Assembly: GCA_003996215.1 (NCBI GenBank)
Contig: QJPP01007242.1
Coordinates: forward strand, 62,001-126,000
DNA length: 64,000 nucleotides
Origin: Jaltomata sinuosa
Lineage: Eukaryota > Streptophyta > Magnoliopsida > Solanales > Solanaceae
Direction: 5' to 3'
Shown here one piece after another: positions 35,941-45,432 of this stretch. The notes beneath the pieces were generated by a model. It saw nothing but the letters and a program-made list of their open reading frames with translations, had not been told where the DNA came from and ran no database searches. Position numbers and translations under genes: made by a program. Position 1 is the stretch's first letter. Each line of letters starts with the position of its first letter.

Positions 35941-36340
35941 GTCAATGAGACACGTTGGGTAGTCACCTCATTCAAAGTGACATGTTATATTCAAAATGGG
36001 TCATCCACCTTTCAATGAGACACGTTGGGTAGTCACCTCATTCAAAGTGACACGTTATGCTCAAAATGGGTCATCCGCCTTTCAATGAGACATATTGGGT
36101 AGTCAACTCATTCAAAGTGACATGTTCAAAATGGGTCATCCGCCTTTCAATGAGACACGTTGGGTAGTCACCTCATTCAAAGTGACATGTTATATTCAAA
36201 ATGGGTCATCCGCCTTTCAAAGAGACACGTTGGGCAATCACCCTATTCAAAGTGACACGTTGCACACAAAATAGGTTATCCGCCTTTCAATAAGACATAT
36301 TGGGCAGCCACACCATTCAAAATGGCATGTTACATTCAAG
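35941..36340 (+). repeat. tandem array III, about 70-75-base units
   Basis: Five to six units with TCAATGAGACACGTTGGGTA, GTCACCTCATTCAAAGTGAC, then ATGTTATATTCAAAATGGGT and CATCCGCCTT. The internal GTCAC...GTGAC arms again resemble array I. The last units are more diverged. Confidence 0.88.
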
Positions 36341-37239
36341 ATTGATTCGTCCACCTAAGATATCAGGTTTGCACAAATTATTTTTATGTAAATGTTGCAT
36401 TTACTATTGACAAAATTACCACAGATTTTGCGGAGCATGAATGTGGACGACATCAAAATAGACACAACACAACGTGAAACTTTTTCTTAGCAGCGAACTG
36501 AGACATAGTCTGAAGAGGAATATCAAACTCTTTGGACGCGAGTTGATGATTGACTTCCACCACAATCAAACCACACCCCTGTGAGAAGGCATGTGGGTTA
36601 TTCCTTTAATTTTATCAAACTTTGGGTTTTCAGTTTCGCTTCCAAGGTAATCTTTGACTCACAATTGGAAGCAATATCCCTTTTTTCAAATCCGAGTGAT
36701 AATACACTTAGAGTTTTGTAAGTTATGTCCATGTAACTCTTATCTATGAATGTGAGGGCCCCACATTTATTATTGAGATAATTACAAGCCTCCTTTCCAT
36801 AACTTGATTCATTTGTCGCTCATCTTGAGCCAAAGATTGTCTTAGCATAAAGATCATCTTTTCAACCGATTGAGTCGAACTACAAGCAGCCTGATTCCCT
36901 GAGTTATGGGATATGTAGGTGGGCTCTATGATGAAAACTCGGCTGCATTCCAAACTCTTCCCCAATCCTCTTACTATCCAACTTTTCGGTCTCTCCGCAC
37001 TCTGAAACCGGGATAGTTTGGAATTCTTTAAAATCGTGCATAAAATCAAGCGTCTTGAACTACAAGTGGCCTGAGTTCTCATATAACCTGAGATATGTAG
37101 GAAACTCGATACCGGAGTTTGGCCATGATTCTTTGAAAAATCCGTGCTAAAGTCAATCGTTTCCAAAAGATGAATTTATGGTCGAACAAAATTGAGATCG
37201 TCAACTCCCTTTGCCCAGGGTTCCTTACATCCACCCTAA
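36341..37239 (+). other. non-coding 3' end of the Tat-lineage element
   Basis: No coding domain seen. It holds two more copies (36877 and 37057) of the GAACTAC...GTAGG motif found at 32768-33992. Frames here are not supported. Confidence 0.6.
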
Positions 37240-37256
37240 CCAAAGGGAGGGGCAAC
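37240..37256 (+). other. polypurine tract before the 3' LTR
   Basis: CAAAGGGAGGGGCAAC lies immediately before the LTR start TGTGGACACTC. It is the plus-strand primer site of the Tat-lineage element and fixes the LTR boundary at 37257. Confidence 0.85.
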
Positions 37257-39230
37257 TGTGGACACTCAATTTTTGCCCTCCATAGTTTAAATTAACTTTG
37301 AGTTTCTTTAATTTAAAAAAATTTTGAAATAATTATTCTCATCGTCCTCAAAATCAATTTTCAGGCTAATTTTGTGATTTTTAGATGATATATACGTATT
37401 TTAATTGTGTAGAATTATATAAATTTTACTTAAAGAAAATATTTTAGAAACTATTTCAAGTGAAAAATAGTGTTTAAATTGAGAAGATTTTGTTTTCCTC
37501 AAAAATGCAAATTAATTGAATAATTAGTCTCTTAATTTTAAATAAAGTGGTTATGCTTTAAGGGAATAATTGTTTTACTTTGTTTGAACTAAAGAAGCTC
37601 AAAATATTAATTTAGATAAATTCGTCTATTTTCAATTTTAGCCTAAATTCTCTAATCGTTTCAATTTGGCTATTCCCTAAACTAAAATGGCCATTTTTTT
37701 GCAAATGTGGCCATATCCTAAATACCCCTAATTCCATAGCTTTGTTTCATCCAGTGTTTGGGCCAGCAAATTCCCAACTCGACTGGCCCAATTCTTTCAA
37801 CTCACTCCTAGCCCACTCCAATCTTCCCATACCCATCCCAATCCTTCACATCACTATACTTTTTCTCTTTCTCATCTTCTCACTAACAATACACCAAACA
37901 CCACCTTATATCCCCTCTCTCTTTGTCGAATGACGAACACACCTGCAACCAAATGAACCCAGACATTTCTCCATCAACAACAGCTCAAACGACCGCCTCA
38001 ACTTCACCAAATGACTCCCAAAAATCCCAAATCTTTATTCATCGTCAACCTTCCATATTTATCCCCCCCGTTATCGTGTCCCCCGTATGATTTTGTTGCG
38101 TTGGCAGGTTCTAGAAGAACCTAGAAGACCCATGTGTCCTCCATCCAAAAAGCTCAGTGGTTTATCCTCGATTCTGCCCATTTTGTGTACTAATTTGTAC
38201 ATACGTGGTTGATTTTAGCTGGGTAATGAGGAATTCGTGTTTGAAATTCAAGATTCCTCAGCAAATTTCCCAGAAATGCCCTCTGTTTTCCCCCCTTTTC
38301 TTCACCTGAAAATCCCCCATATAAACCCCCCTTCTCTTCCTTAGGAGTGGTAGCTGACTTGGGGAAATATTGAGGGTTTTGGGGAAGCACTTCTCTAACC
38401 CTACGCAACCGAGTCAACTTTTAGATATAAGCATATTAAAAATTGAAACCCGACGAGGTTTGATTTTAATTTCGGCGGTGGTGGAAGCTTTCCGGCAAAA
38501 CTCATTTGTCCTAGTTGGCTGCTCAACAACAGGTAAACCCCTCATCCCTTTCCTTACTCTTTTCTTCTCCTCTTCATTCGCTTTTAATATAATGTGGAGT
38601 CGTCTGCTATTTATTTTATGAATATGTTGTTTGTTTTAGACTGGCGTTGTTGTGATTATGAGTTGTATTTTTTCAGAAATCTCTAGTTTGAGACTGTTTT
38701 GGTTTGATTTGGTATTAAGGAATAATGAGCAAATGCTTGGATTCTGATTTGTTGAAATGATCAGCAATCACTAAATTTGGGAAATCTTTCATTTTGTTTT
38801 TCTTGCTTCCTCTTAATTATTGGCTGTTGTGCTCGTATTAATATTTGCCTTATTCCTATATGAACATTGCAATGAGTTCTTCTTGGTGGGGAAACCATTT
38901 TGACCTCTGGAAATGGTGTAGCTTAGCCTATTTGTTTACGTTCATAGACCTGAATATGACTTTAAAACCGTAGTTTGAGAGCTAGTTTCTTTTTCTTTCC
39001 TTTTTTAGACTGATTTACACAACTTTCCATCTAACTTGAACAGGTTCTTAACTTATTTAAGAATCTACTCATTTAATTTATTTTATTCACTTCATTTTAG
39101 CTGAAGAAAGAAGAATCTTGTTGTAGGATTTATTATCCGCTGAAGTATTGATTTTTGCTCGGGTTGAAGTTTTGAAATCTGACGGACTCTAGTCTAGATG
39201 TGAATCTGAGCAATTTTGATTGAAATATCC
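37257..39230 (+). repeat. 3' LTR of the Tat-lineage element, cut by a younger insertion
   Basis: Aligns with 25968-27670. It keeps an extra segment of about 260 bases (38070-38331) between two C-runs that is missing in the 5' LTR. At 39230 alignment stops in GATTGAAATATCC and a TATAATGACCC LTR start follows. The corresponding place in the 5' LTR is GATTGAAATTTCTC at about 27658. Confidence 0.87.
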
Positions 39231-41444
39231 TATAATGACCCTTTTTGGTCATTTACACGTTTTTGCCTTTCTTGTACCATTAGAGCTTACTTGTAGCTGC
39301 CCAAGTCATTTATGGCTTGTCGGGATCGGTAGTTCAGTGCCCGGGCCGTTTGTTTGGTCTTTATGGCTGTTCCTCATTTTAGAGCTTCAACTTTGGAAAT
39401 CGTTGACTTTCGACAACATTCTTGGTAATATCAAAGAATTAAACCAAGGTTCTAGGTTAAAGGAATTCCTTACTCGAAGGTTTGAGTTAAAGAAATGCCT
39501 CGTGTAACACCTCGCCCGTTTGGAAGGTTTAAAGTAACCCGTGACTTTGGGGTAAGACTAATAGTGTCTAATATACTAAGAAGGATTTGTTATGAGGTAT
39601 TATAATCGCAAAATGGTCGTATGATAAGTTTTGAAGTCAAGCAAGTTGCGAAACAAAAGTCGGAAAAAGTTATTGTAAATTCCTTTAAGGAATTCTCTTC
39701 AAATTTGGGTTAAATGTATTGGGGTGTTTATCCCTATATATAAAGAGTTAGTGGGCCTCCAATATACCAAATCGAAGGTCTACGAGTCTAGTTTCTAACT
39801 CACTAAACCGTTCGTCCATACGACTTCAGAATAGAGAGATATTCACATTTTCGTAAGACTGCACAAGCAGGCACGTCAAAGTGGGGCCCACGTCCTAAGT
39901 CGGTTCAGCTTATAAAAGCTGATTTCTCCTTCGTTTTACCTCATTATTTTCACCCAAAATGCACTGAAAATCAGAGGTAAAGTCCATAAATAATCCATGG
40001 ACTTTGATCCTTTCAATTCGGAAGTTTAACGGAAGTTGCTCTACATCGCGAGCTAGTCATTTTGGTATAGTTTTCCCCGTCGATTTCATGGCGTATCTTC
40101 GTGGGTGTTGATGCAGCAGTCCAACAGGTGTTTTATGAGTATTTGGCAGTAGCTACGGAGCTATATTGGCGAGGAATGGATCCCGTACACTTATCTATTT
40201 GTTGAATCAAGATTCGAAGCTTCTAGTCACAAAAAGTTGTATTTTTCGATAACTTGTAGTAGTTTCTTGTTGGATTTGGATATGTTTGTTGTTCCTACAA
40301 GGAGGAAGGTGGTTAATCTTGGAATACTGAATATTTTTGTCAAGGAATATCTCCCCTACGACCCTCCTTCGTTATTATATGTTCTAGTATTATTTTATGG
40401 ATTTCTGAGCCACGAAATGGTATTTTGGATTTGTGGCTTTGGACAACCCCTTTATCTATTATGTTTGGTTATTGTTGTCGTGTTCTGGTTGTGGTAAGGT
40501 GCTGGAGGGATTGGGAAATTGTGCGATTCTTTTTGGAATCACATACGATAGTGATTGGATTGGACAAACGTGAAGTACGCCTTGAAATAGTGCCTCGGGA
40601 GCTCGTCGCTCCTTGGAGATATGGTTAACGTATTGTTGTTGGATTTAGCTGCCATTTGTTATTGTTATTGGCCTCATTTTTACGCTTTGGAGTTGGCTGG
40701 TCGCGAGTGTGACATTAACACCTTATCAATTGGCTATGGCTCGTTCTTGCAGCCTTGTCGATTCTAGCAATTGTTCCATTACCTTGGTTGGTCAGGCTTC
40801 ATAGAGACGCCTTTGGGGCTTCAGTTGAAAGTATTTGTTTTATGTGATTCAAAGCTTCCTTGAGTTGTCCGAGTCTGGACGATGCCATTCCCGCAGCTAG
40901 TCATCGGATGAAAGGTAGGTTATGGTTTTCCCCTATCTAGACTCTGCGTATATAGGCTATAACTGCATTAATTAGCATCCTTGGATGGGTTCTTATAGGT
41001 TGGTACCCCAGACCTTGTCTACCTTGTTCGTCCGTTATTTCATGCGTTGTTTGTAGTATTCGCGTAGTATTGTATATTACCCTCGTGGTCCTGTGTGGCC
41101 TTGTATTGAATCTGGAACATAGATGGTGGGTTATTGGGGAATGTCCGCGAGTTCCAGACATAGAGATGATCCTTTTAGGCTTGTTATGTCTGCTGAGTAG
41201 CTGTTGGGCCTGTGCAGGGCTGATAGGAGTTGTTGTGAGCCGTTTGGCTACTTTTATATTTGTGTGCGAGCATATCATCCATGAAAAAGGTTTTCCCCTG
41301 CATGTTTTACTACAGTTTTGGCTGCGAGCCACTACTGAAGTTTTCCTAAATTTGCATGGCCCTGGGGGCCCTTTTTTGGTACTGTTGATGATAGAAAAGG
41401 GGATTTTTGGATGTTTTCGCACTGATTTTATTACTGGTACTAGT
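39231..41444 (+). repeat. 5' LTR of the Tekay-like element, first part
   Basis: Starts TATAATGACCCTTTTTGG, a one-base variant of the TGTAATGACCC terminus in the sister LTR. It runs to the 5-bp target CTAGT at 41440-41444. It contains the uninterrupted form of the site (TGAGGTATTATAATCGC at about 39594-39609) that is occupied by an insertion in the sister LTR. Open frames such as those near 40237-40628 and 41070-41447 recur only because the LTR does. Confidence 0.88.
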
Positions 41445-41611
41445 TGATGTGCCGCTATTTTACGGCACTTTCAACTCCTTTTAACTAAGAACAATCATAC
41501 GTTTTCAAGCAACCGTTGTCGTTTTTGATGTTTTTATGTTGTATTTTCAGGAAATGGAGACAAACATGGAAACAGAAGGAAATACGCGAAAAAGAGCATT
41601 CTGGATAAGAG

Positions 41612-41749
41612 TGACGGCCTGAGTGACGGCCCGTCACACATGTGACGGTCCGTCACAGTGACCGTCAAGTTGAGCTGCTTCACTGCCTAAGAGTGACGGT
41701 CCAGGCGACGGTCCGTCAAGCCAGTGACGGTCCGTCAGCCTGGCCGTCA
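41612..41749 (+). promoter_or_regulatory. cluster of 11 TGACG motifs in U3
   Basis: Five TGACG cores on the plus strand (41612, 41623, 41643, 41694, 41725) and six on the minus strand (CGTCA at 41632, 41651, 41663, 41714, 41732, 41745), several paired as TGACGGTCCGTCA palindromes. TGACG is the as-1 type site bound by plant TGA bZIP factors. The cluster ends about 60 bases before the TATA box. Regulation by such factors is inferred, not shown. Confidence 0.6.
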
Positions 41750-41809
41750 AGTTAAGGCAGACGCGCGACGCGGAATCCGAACGTTTTTGGGATTGGTTTC
41801 CTAGACTCC

Positions 41810-41816
41810 TATAAAT
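41810..41816 (+). promoter_or_regulatory. LTR TATA box, copy 1
   Basis: TATAAAT within CTCCTATAAATACCC. It is kept in all four LTRs of this family: 41810, 47319, 54684 (minus) and 60280 (minus). Transcription would start about 30 bases downstream. Confidence 0.75.
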
Positions 41817-42075
41817 ACCCTATGTTAGGTTTATTTTACATGTTGCTTTTCCAATAGTTTTTACATACATTACTCAATAATTTTAGGAGTTTTAGTCGAC
41901 TTGGAGATCAAGAAACGCGTTTCCTCCTTCTTGGATTCGTGTTCTTGATTGTTCTTGGGATCTTGATTCTTGTTCTTGGATTATTGAAGCTTGTTTTCAT
42001 TATATTGTAAGAATCTTTTCTCCTTATGATGAATATAACTTTCTTCTCTTCTTCTACAAGCATGATTAACTAAAC

Positions 42076-42099
42076 CTCCCACAACTAGGGTTGTGGGAG
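42076..42099 (+). other. perfect 10-bp hairpin in the transcribed LTR part
   Basis: CTCCCACAAC, loop TAGG, GTTGTGGGAG. The same hairpin is present in the other three LTRs (near 47586, and on the minus strand near 54390-54415 and 59992-60016). It would lie near the 5' end of the element RNA. Role unknown. Confidence 0.85.
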
Positions 42100-42764
42100 C
42101 CATGGCTAAAGTAGCGATATAGATTCCGGGTAGCGACGGGTTCAATATATATGATTGTCACGTTATTAATCATTCATGCTTAACGTTTTCTAGTGGTTGC
42201 AAACATTAGAACATGCCTAGGTTTAATTTGCTTGAGTAAAGAGATTAAAACCGGGAAACTTGATTAACGACGAGGATTCGAGACTACCAACTCTCGTCTT
42301 ATGATTAATGCTGTAACTAGATTAATCTACTTGATGTTTAGGATTGAAATCTAAAAGCACACCTTTTCAAGTTCGAGAGAATTGAAAAGTAAATTTGTCT
42401 ATTTGGTTGAGAAACGTTTAGACGATACCATTAATTCAATCGCATCGTGACACGCATATAGAAAGAACCCCGTTAAGCCTAGAATCGACTTTGTTGCTAA
42501 CGCCATGGTAAACACTTCCCTAGTTCTCTCTCTCCTATTGATTATCATTCATACGTTAAGTGTTTGTTTTGTTTACAAAGATTGATTACAAACCCCCCCC
42601 CTTATTTACCGGAAACTATTGACCATTAGTCACGTACTTCACTAAAGGCTTAATCTTCACCATATTCTCTGTGGGATCGACCCCAACCTCTGTTGGGTTC
42701 TATATTTGACTACGACCGCTTACGCTTCGTTAATTTGAAGTGTAGTTTAGGCGTTATCAAAAAG

Positions 42765-42782
42765 TGGCACCGTTGCCGGGGA
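42765..42782 (+). other. primer-binding site, tRNA-Asp type, one mismatch
   Basis: TGGCACCGTTGCCGGGGA. The other copy has TGGCGCCGTTGCCGGGGA, the tRNA-Asp PBS known from Athila-type elements. The single difference is a G-to-A at a CpG. Confidence 0.85.
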
Positions 42783-42882
42783 ATACGGTTGATTATTAAG
42801 TCTGGTGTGTTTATTTGACTCTTAGTCTTAATTTCTTGCTTTTACGTTTATTTGTTGTTTCTGTTATTGACAGGGTACATAG

Positions 42883-45432
42883 TTGTGCATGCCAAGTACC
42901 CGGAGCTCGGGTGAATCAATATTACCTTACGATCCCGAGCTCGCTAGAACATTGAGGCGGAATATGGCCGCACAACTAGAGGCAGCAAGGCTCGCTGCAG
43001 AACTGCAGGCCCAACAAAATCTGAATGCTGGTGGTCTGCAGGATGAGATCGCACGGAATGATGAGGATCTCGACTTAGATGGAGCTGGCGCTACGGGCGC
43101 CATTGTTGTTCCACCGCTACCGCCCGGAGCCAAGTTCAACATCACTAGCACGATGATCCAGCTGTTGAACTTGAGAGGAGTGTTCCGAGGTGTCGCTGGG
43201 GATGATCCAAACCAGCACCTAATGAATTTCGTGGGCATATGCAAGTCGTTTGAACTGCCGGGCGTGAGTCAGACAGCGATCAGGCTCAGGTTGTTTTCGT
43301 TGTCTCTGTCTGATGAGGCAACATTGTGGTTGACAGAGCTGACCCCAGACTCTATCGCAACGTGGGGAGAGTTGAGAGGAGCTTTCCTAGAAAGGTTCTT
43401 TCCTCCCTCTCGGATGATACAGTTGAGGGACGAGATCAGCAACTTCAGGCAGCAACCGCACGAAGCACTGCACGAGACTTGGTTGCGATTCAAAAAGAAG
43501 ATAACACAATGCCCGAACCATCAGTTGACCGATAACCTTTTGATGCAGACGTTCTACCGGGCACTGAATTCGGCTACCAAGCCGACGTTAGACAACGCAG
43601 CAGGTGGTGCATTCATGGGTCTCACCTTTGTTGAGGCCACAACTACTTTGGACAGGCTCACCAAAACCAACAGGGCCTGGCACACACGAGATTCAAAGGT
43701 TGCAGCTAGCACCTATACCGTTGGTATGTCAGCAGAGCAGCGTAGGAAAGAGGAGGAGTGCGACCAAGACATGGCGCATCTGAAAACGCAGTTGGATCTC
43801 CTGACAAAGCACATGTTTTCAGGAGGCATGAAGAAGGTGAAAGCCGTAGGTTCGCAAGGTAGAGCAGCCGAGGTTGAATCGAATGAGGAGGCCAACTATT
43901 TGGGGGGTTTCCAGGCCAATGGCCAGGGAAACCAAGGTCGGAACTATCAGCGAGACAACCACTATGAGAAAGGTGGCTACAAAGATCGCGACCAAGGAAA
44001 CTGGAGGAACAACACCGATAGAGGTGGGTTGTATATACCACCTGGTAATCGGGACAAAGCTGGCAACGAGGCTGAGACGTCCAAACTTGAGAACATGATG
44101 GCGAAGATGCTGCTAAAGGTGGAATCGACTGACTCTGGGGTAAAGGCAATGCGGACTGAGTTATCAACATTGAGTCAGGTAGTGGAGTCACACTCAACCG
44201 CGATCAAGCAACTAGAGCAGCAAGTGGGTCACATCTCGGCATCTCTAAACCCAAGGAAGACAGGTACCTTGCCGAGTGACACCACTCATCCGAGGAATGA
44301 CGCAAGATGTATGGCGATCACTACAAGAAGCGGAAAAATATTACCGGAGTCACATCCGGTAATTCAGACTCAAGGTGATGTTGCGGATGATGAAGAGGCG
44401 GTAGAGGAGGACACTCCAAAACCCGCGGAGAAAAGCAAGGAAGCTGAAAAGCTTCCAACTATGATGCCTCGACCACCACCTCCTTTCCCACAGCGTTTGA
44501 AGAAGAAAGCCGACGATGGTAAGTTCCTGAACTTCATGACCATGCTGAAGCAGATTTCAATAAACATACCATTGGTGGAAGCGCTGGAACAAATGCCCGG
44601 TTACGCCAAGTTCATGAAGGACTTGATTACAAAGAAGAGGTCGGTAAGTTTTGAACCGGAAGACAACCTCCACCACTGCAACGCTATTTCCTCTAGATCG
44701 TTAGTCGAAAAGAAAGAAGATCCAGGTGCTTTCACTATTCCCTGTACTATCGGGAAGCTCAACTTCGGAAGAGCATTATGTGATCTTGGTGCTAGTATCA
44801 ACTTGATGCCGCTAGCAGTTTACAAACAATTGGGTTTGGGAGCTCCTAAACCGACATCCATGAGAGTGATGATGGCTGACCGTTCGGTAAAGCGACCAGT
44901 GGGAATATTATCTGATGTGCTGGTCAAGATTGGTAAGCTTATATTCCCGGCCGACTTTGTGATCTTGGATTGCGAAGTGGACTTCAAAGTTCCCATAATC
45001 TTGGGACGACTATTGTTAGCCACAGCAAGAGCATTGGTCGACATGGAGAGAAATGAGCTGACCTTCCGATTGAACAATGAAGTGGTCAAGTTCGATGTGT
45101 CCAAATTGATGAAGCAACCAAGTTACATGAGGGTGGTCGCGGTCATCAATGCTATTGAGGAAGCCCCTGCGGATGTGTATCTTAAGGAGAAGGGTTGTAT
45201 TGAAACCCGAGCTGTTATGAGAGTAAGGTCGCGATTGCAAGAGGACGAGCAGGTAAAGGAAAGCGGTGAAAGATTAAGAAAACGAAAACACCGCAAGAGA
45301 ATCTACAAAGAAAGAGCGAAGAAGTTGTCGCGACTAGCGATGGAGCCCAAAGAGGAAGCTGGAGCGCCACACTCCATCGAGTTCTCTTGTTTTGGAGACC
45401 CTGGCGGTCTCCAACATCGTTCCAGAATCTGA
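42883..45432 (+). CDS. intact Gag-protease polyprotein of the Athila-type element
   Basis: 849 codons. Residues 1-100 are an Ala/Gln-rich N-terminus ending in a Pro-rich PPLPPGAKF. Residues about 105-235 are a retrotrans_gag (capsid-like) domain with LWLTELTPDSIATWGELRGAFLERFFPPSR and EALHETWLRFKKKITQCPNH. A Gly/Arg/Asn-rich basic stretch (about 350-390) replaces a CCHC knuckle. Residues about 400-455 look like a coiled coil. A retropepsin-like protease follows: active-site DLGAS with Asp634, then VPIILGRLLLATARALVD near 705, where the usual GRP reads GRL. The C-terminus is basic. The ATG at 42883 is the first in frame; the ATG at 42889 is an alternative. Gag would form particles and the protease would process it. 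No pol follows. Confidence 0.93.
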   Translation: MCMPSTRSSGESILPYDPELARTLRRNMAAQLEAARLAAELQAQQNLNAGGLQDEIARNDEDLDLDGAGATGAIVVPPLPPGAKFNITSTMIQLLNLRGVFRGVAGDDPNQHLMNFVGICKSFELPGVSQTAIRLRLFSLSLSDEATLWLTELTPDSIATWGELRGAFLERFFPPSRMIQLRDEISNFRQQPHEALHETWLRFKKKITQCPNHQLTDNLLMQTFYRALNSATKPTLDNAAGGAFMGLTFVEATTTLDRLTKTNRAWHTRDSKVAASTYTVGMSAEQRRKEEECDQDMAHLKTQLDLLTKHMFSGGMKKVKAVGSQGRAAEVESNEEANYLGGFQANGQGNQGRNYQRDNHYEKGGYKDRDQGNWRNNTDRGGLYIPPGNRDKAGNEAETSKLENMMAKMLLKVESTDSGVKAMRTELSTLSQVVESHSTAIKQLEQQVGHISASLNPRKTGTLPSDTTHPRNDARCMAITTRSGKILPESHPVIQTQGDVADDEEAVEEDTPKPAEKSKEAEKLPTMMPRPPPPFPQRLKKKADDGKFLNFMTMLKQISINIPLVEALEQMPGYAKFMKDLITKKRSVSFEPEDNLHHCNAISSRSLVEKKEDPGAFTIPCTIGKLNFGRALCDLGASINLMPLAVYKQLGLGAPKPTSMRVMMADRSVKRPVGILSDVLVKIGKLIFPADFVILDCEVDFKVPIILGRLLLATARALVDMERNELTFRLNNEVVKFDVSKLMKQPSYMRVVAVINAIEEAPADVYLKEKGCIETRAVMRVRSRLQEDEQVKESGERLRKRKHRKRIYKERAKKLSRLAMEPKEEAGAPHSIEFSCFGDPGGLQHRSRI

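Larger units (their letters stand above)
25968..39230 (+). mobile_element. Tat/Ogre-lineage LTR retrotransposon with gag only (non-autonomous)
   Basis: 5' LTR 25968-29373, degenerate tRNA-Arg-type PBS 29377-29392, leader, broken gag 30822-32592, a 4.6 kb non-coding 3' region with hairpins and three tandem arrays, a polypurine tract 37240-37256 and 3' LTR from 37257. That LTR is cut at 39230 by a younger element, so its remainder lies beyond base 64000. Protease, RT, RNase H and integrase are absent, so the element would have needed enzymes in trans. Confidence 0.82.
41445..42759 (+). repeat. 5' LTR of copy 1 (1315 bases)
   Basis: Begins TGATGTGCCGCTATTTTACG, ends GGCGTTATCA. U3 carries a TGACG cluster (41612-41749), then a TATA box (41810), then a 10-base-pair hairpin (42076-42099) in the transcribed part. 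It directly abuts the PBS. Confidence 0.93.

Noticed and set aside
40937..41447. Overlapping open frames of 125 and 161 codons on both strands
   Set aside because: LTR sequence of the Tekay-like element, repeated in altered form at 62127-62605. No domain and no conservation of the frame.
43706..44197. 163-codon minus-strand open frame
   Set aside because: Antisense shadow of the intact gag-protease CDS; composition follows the complementary frame.
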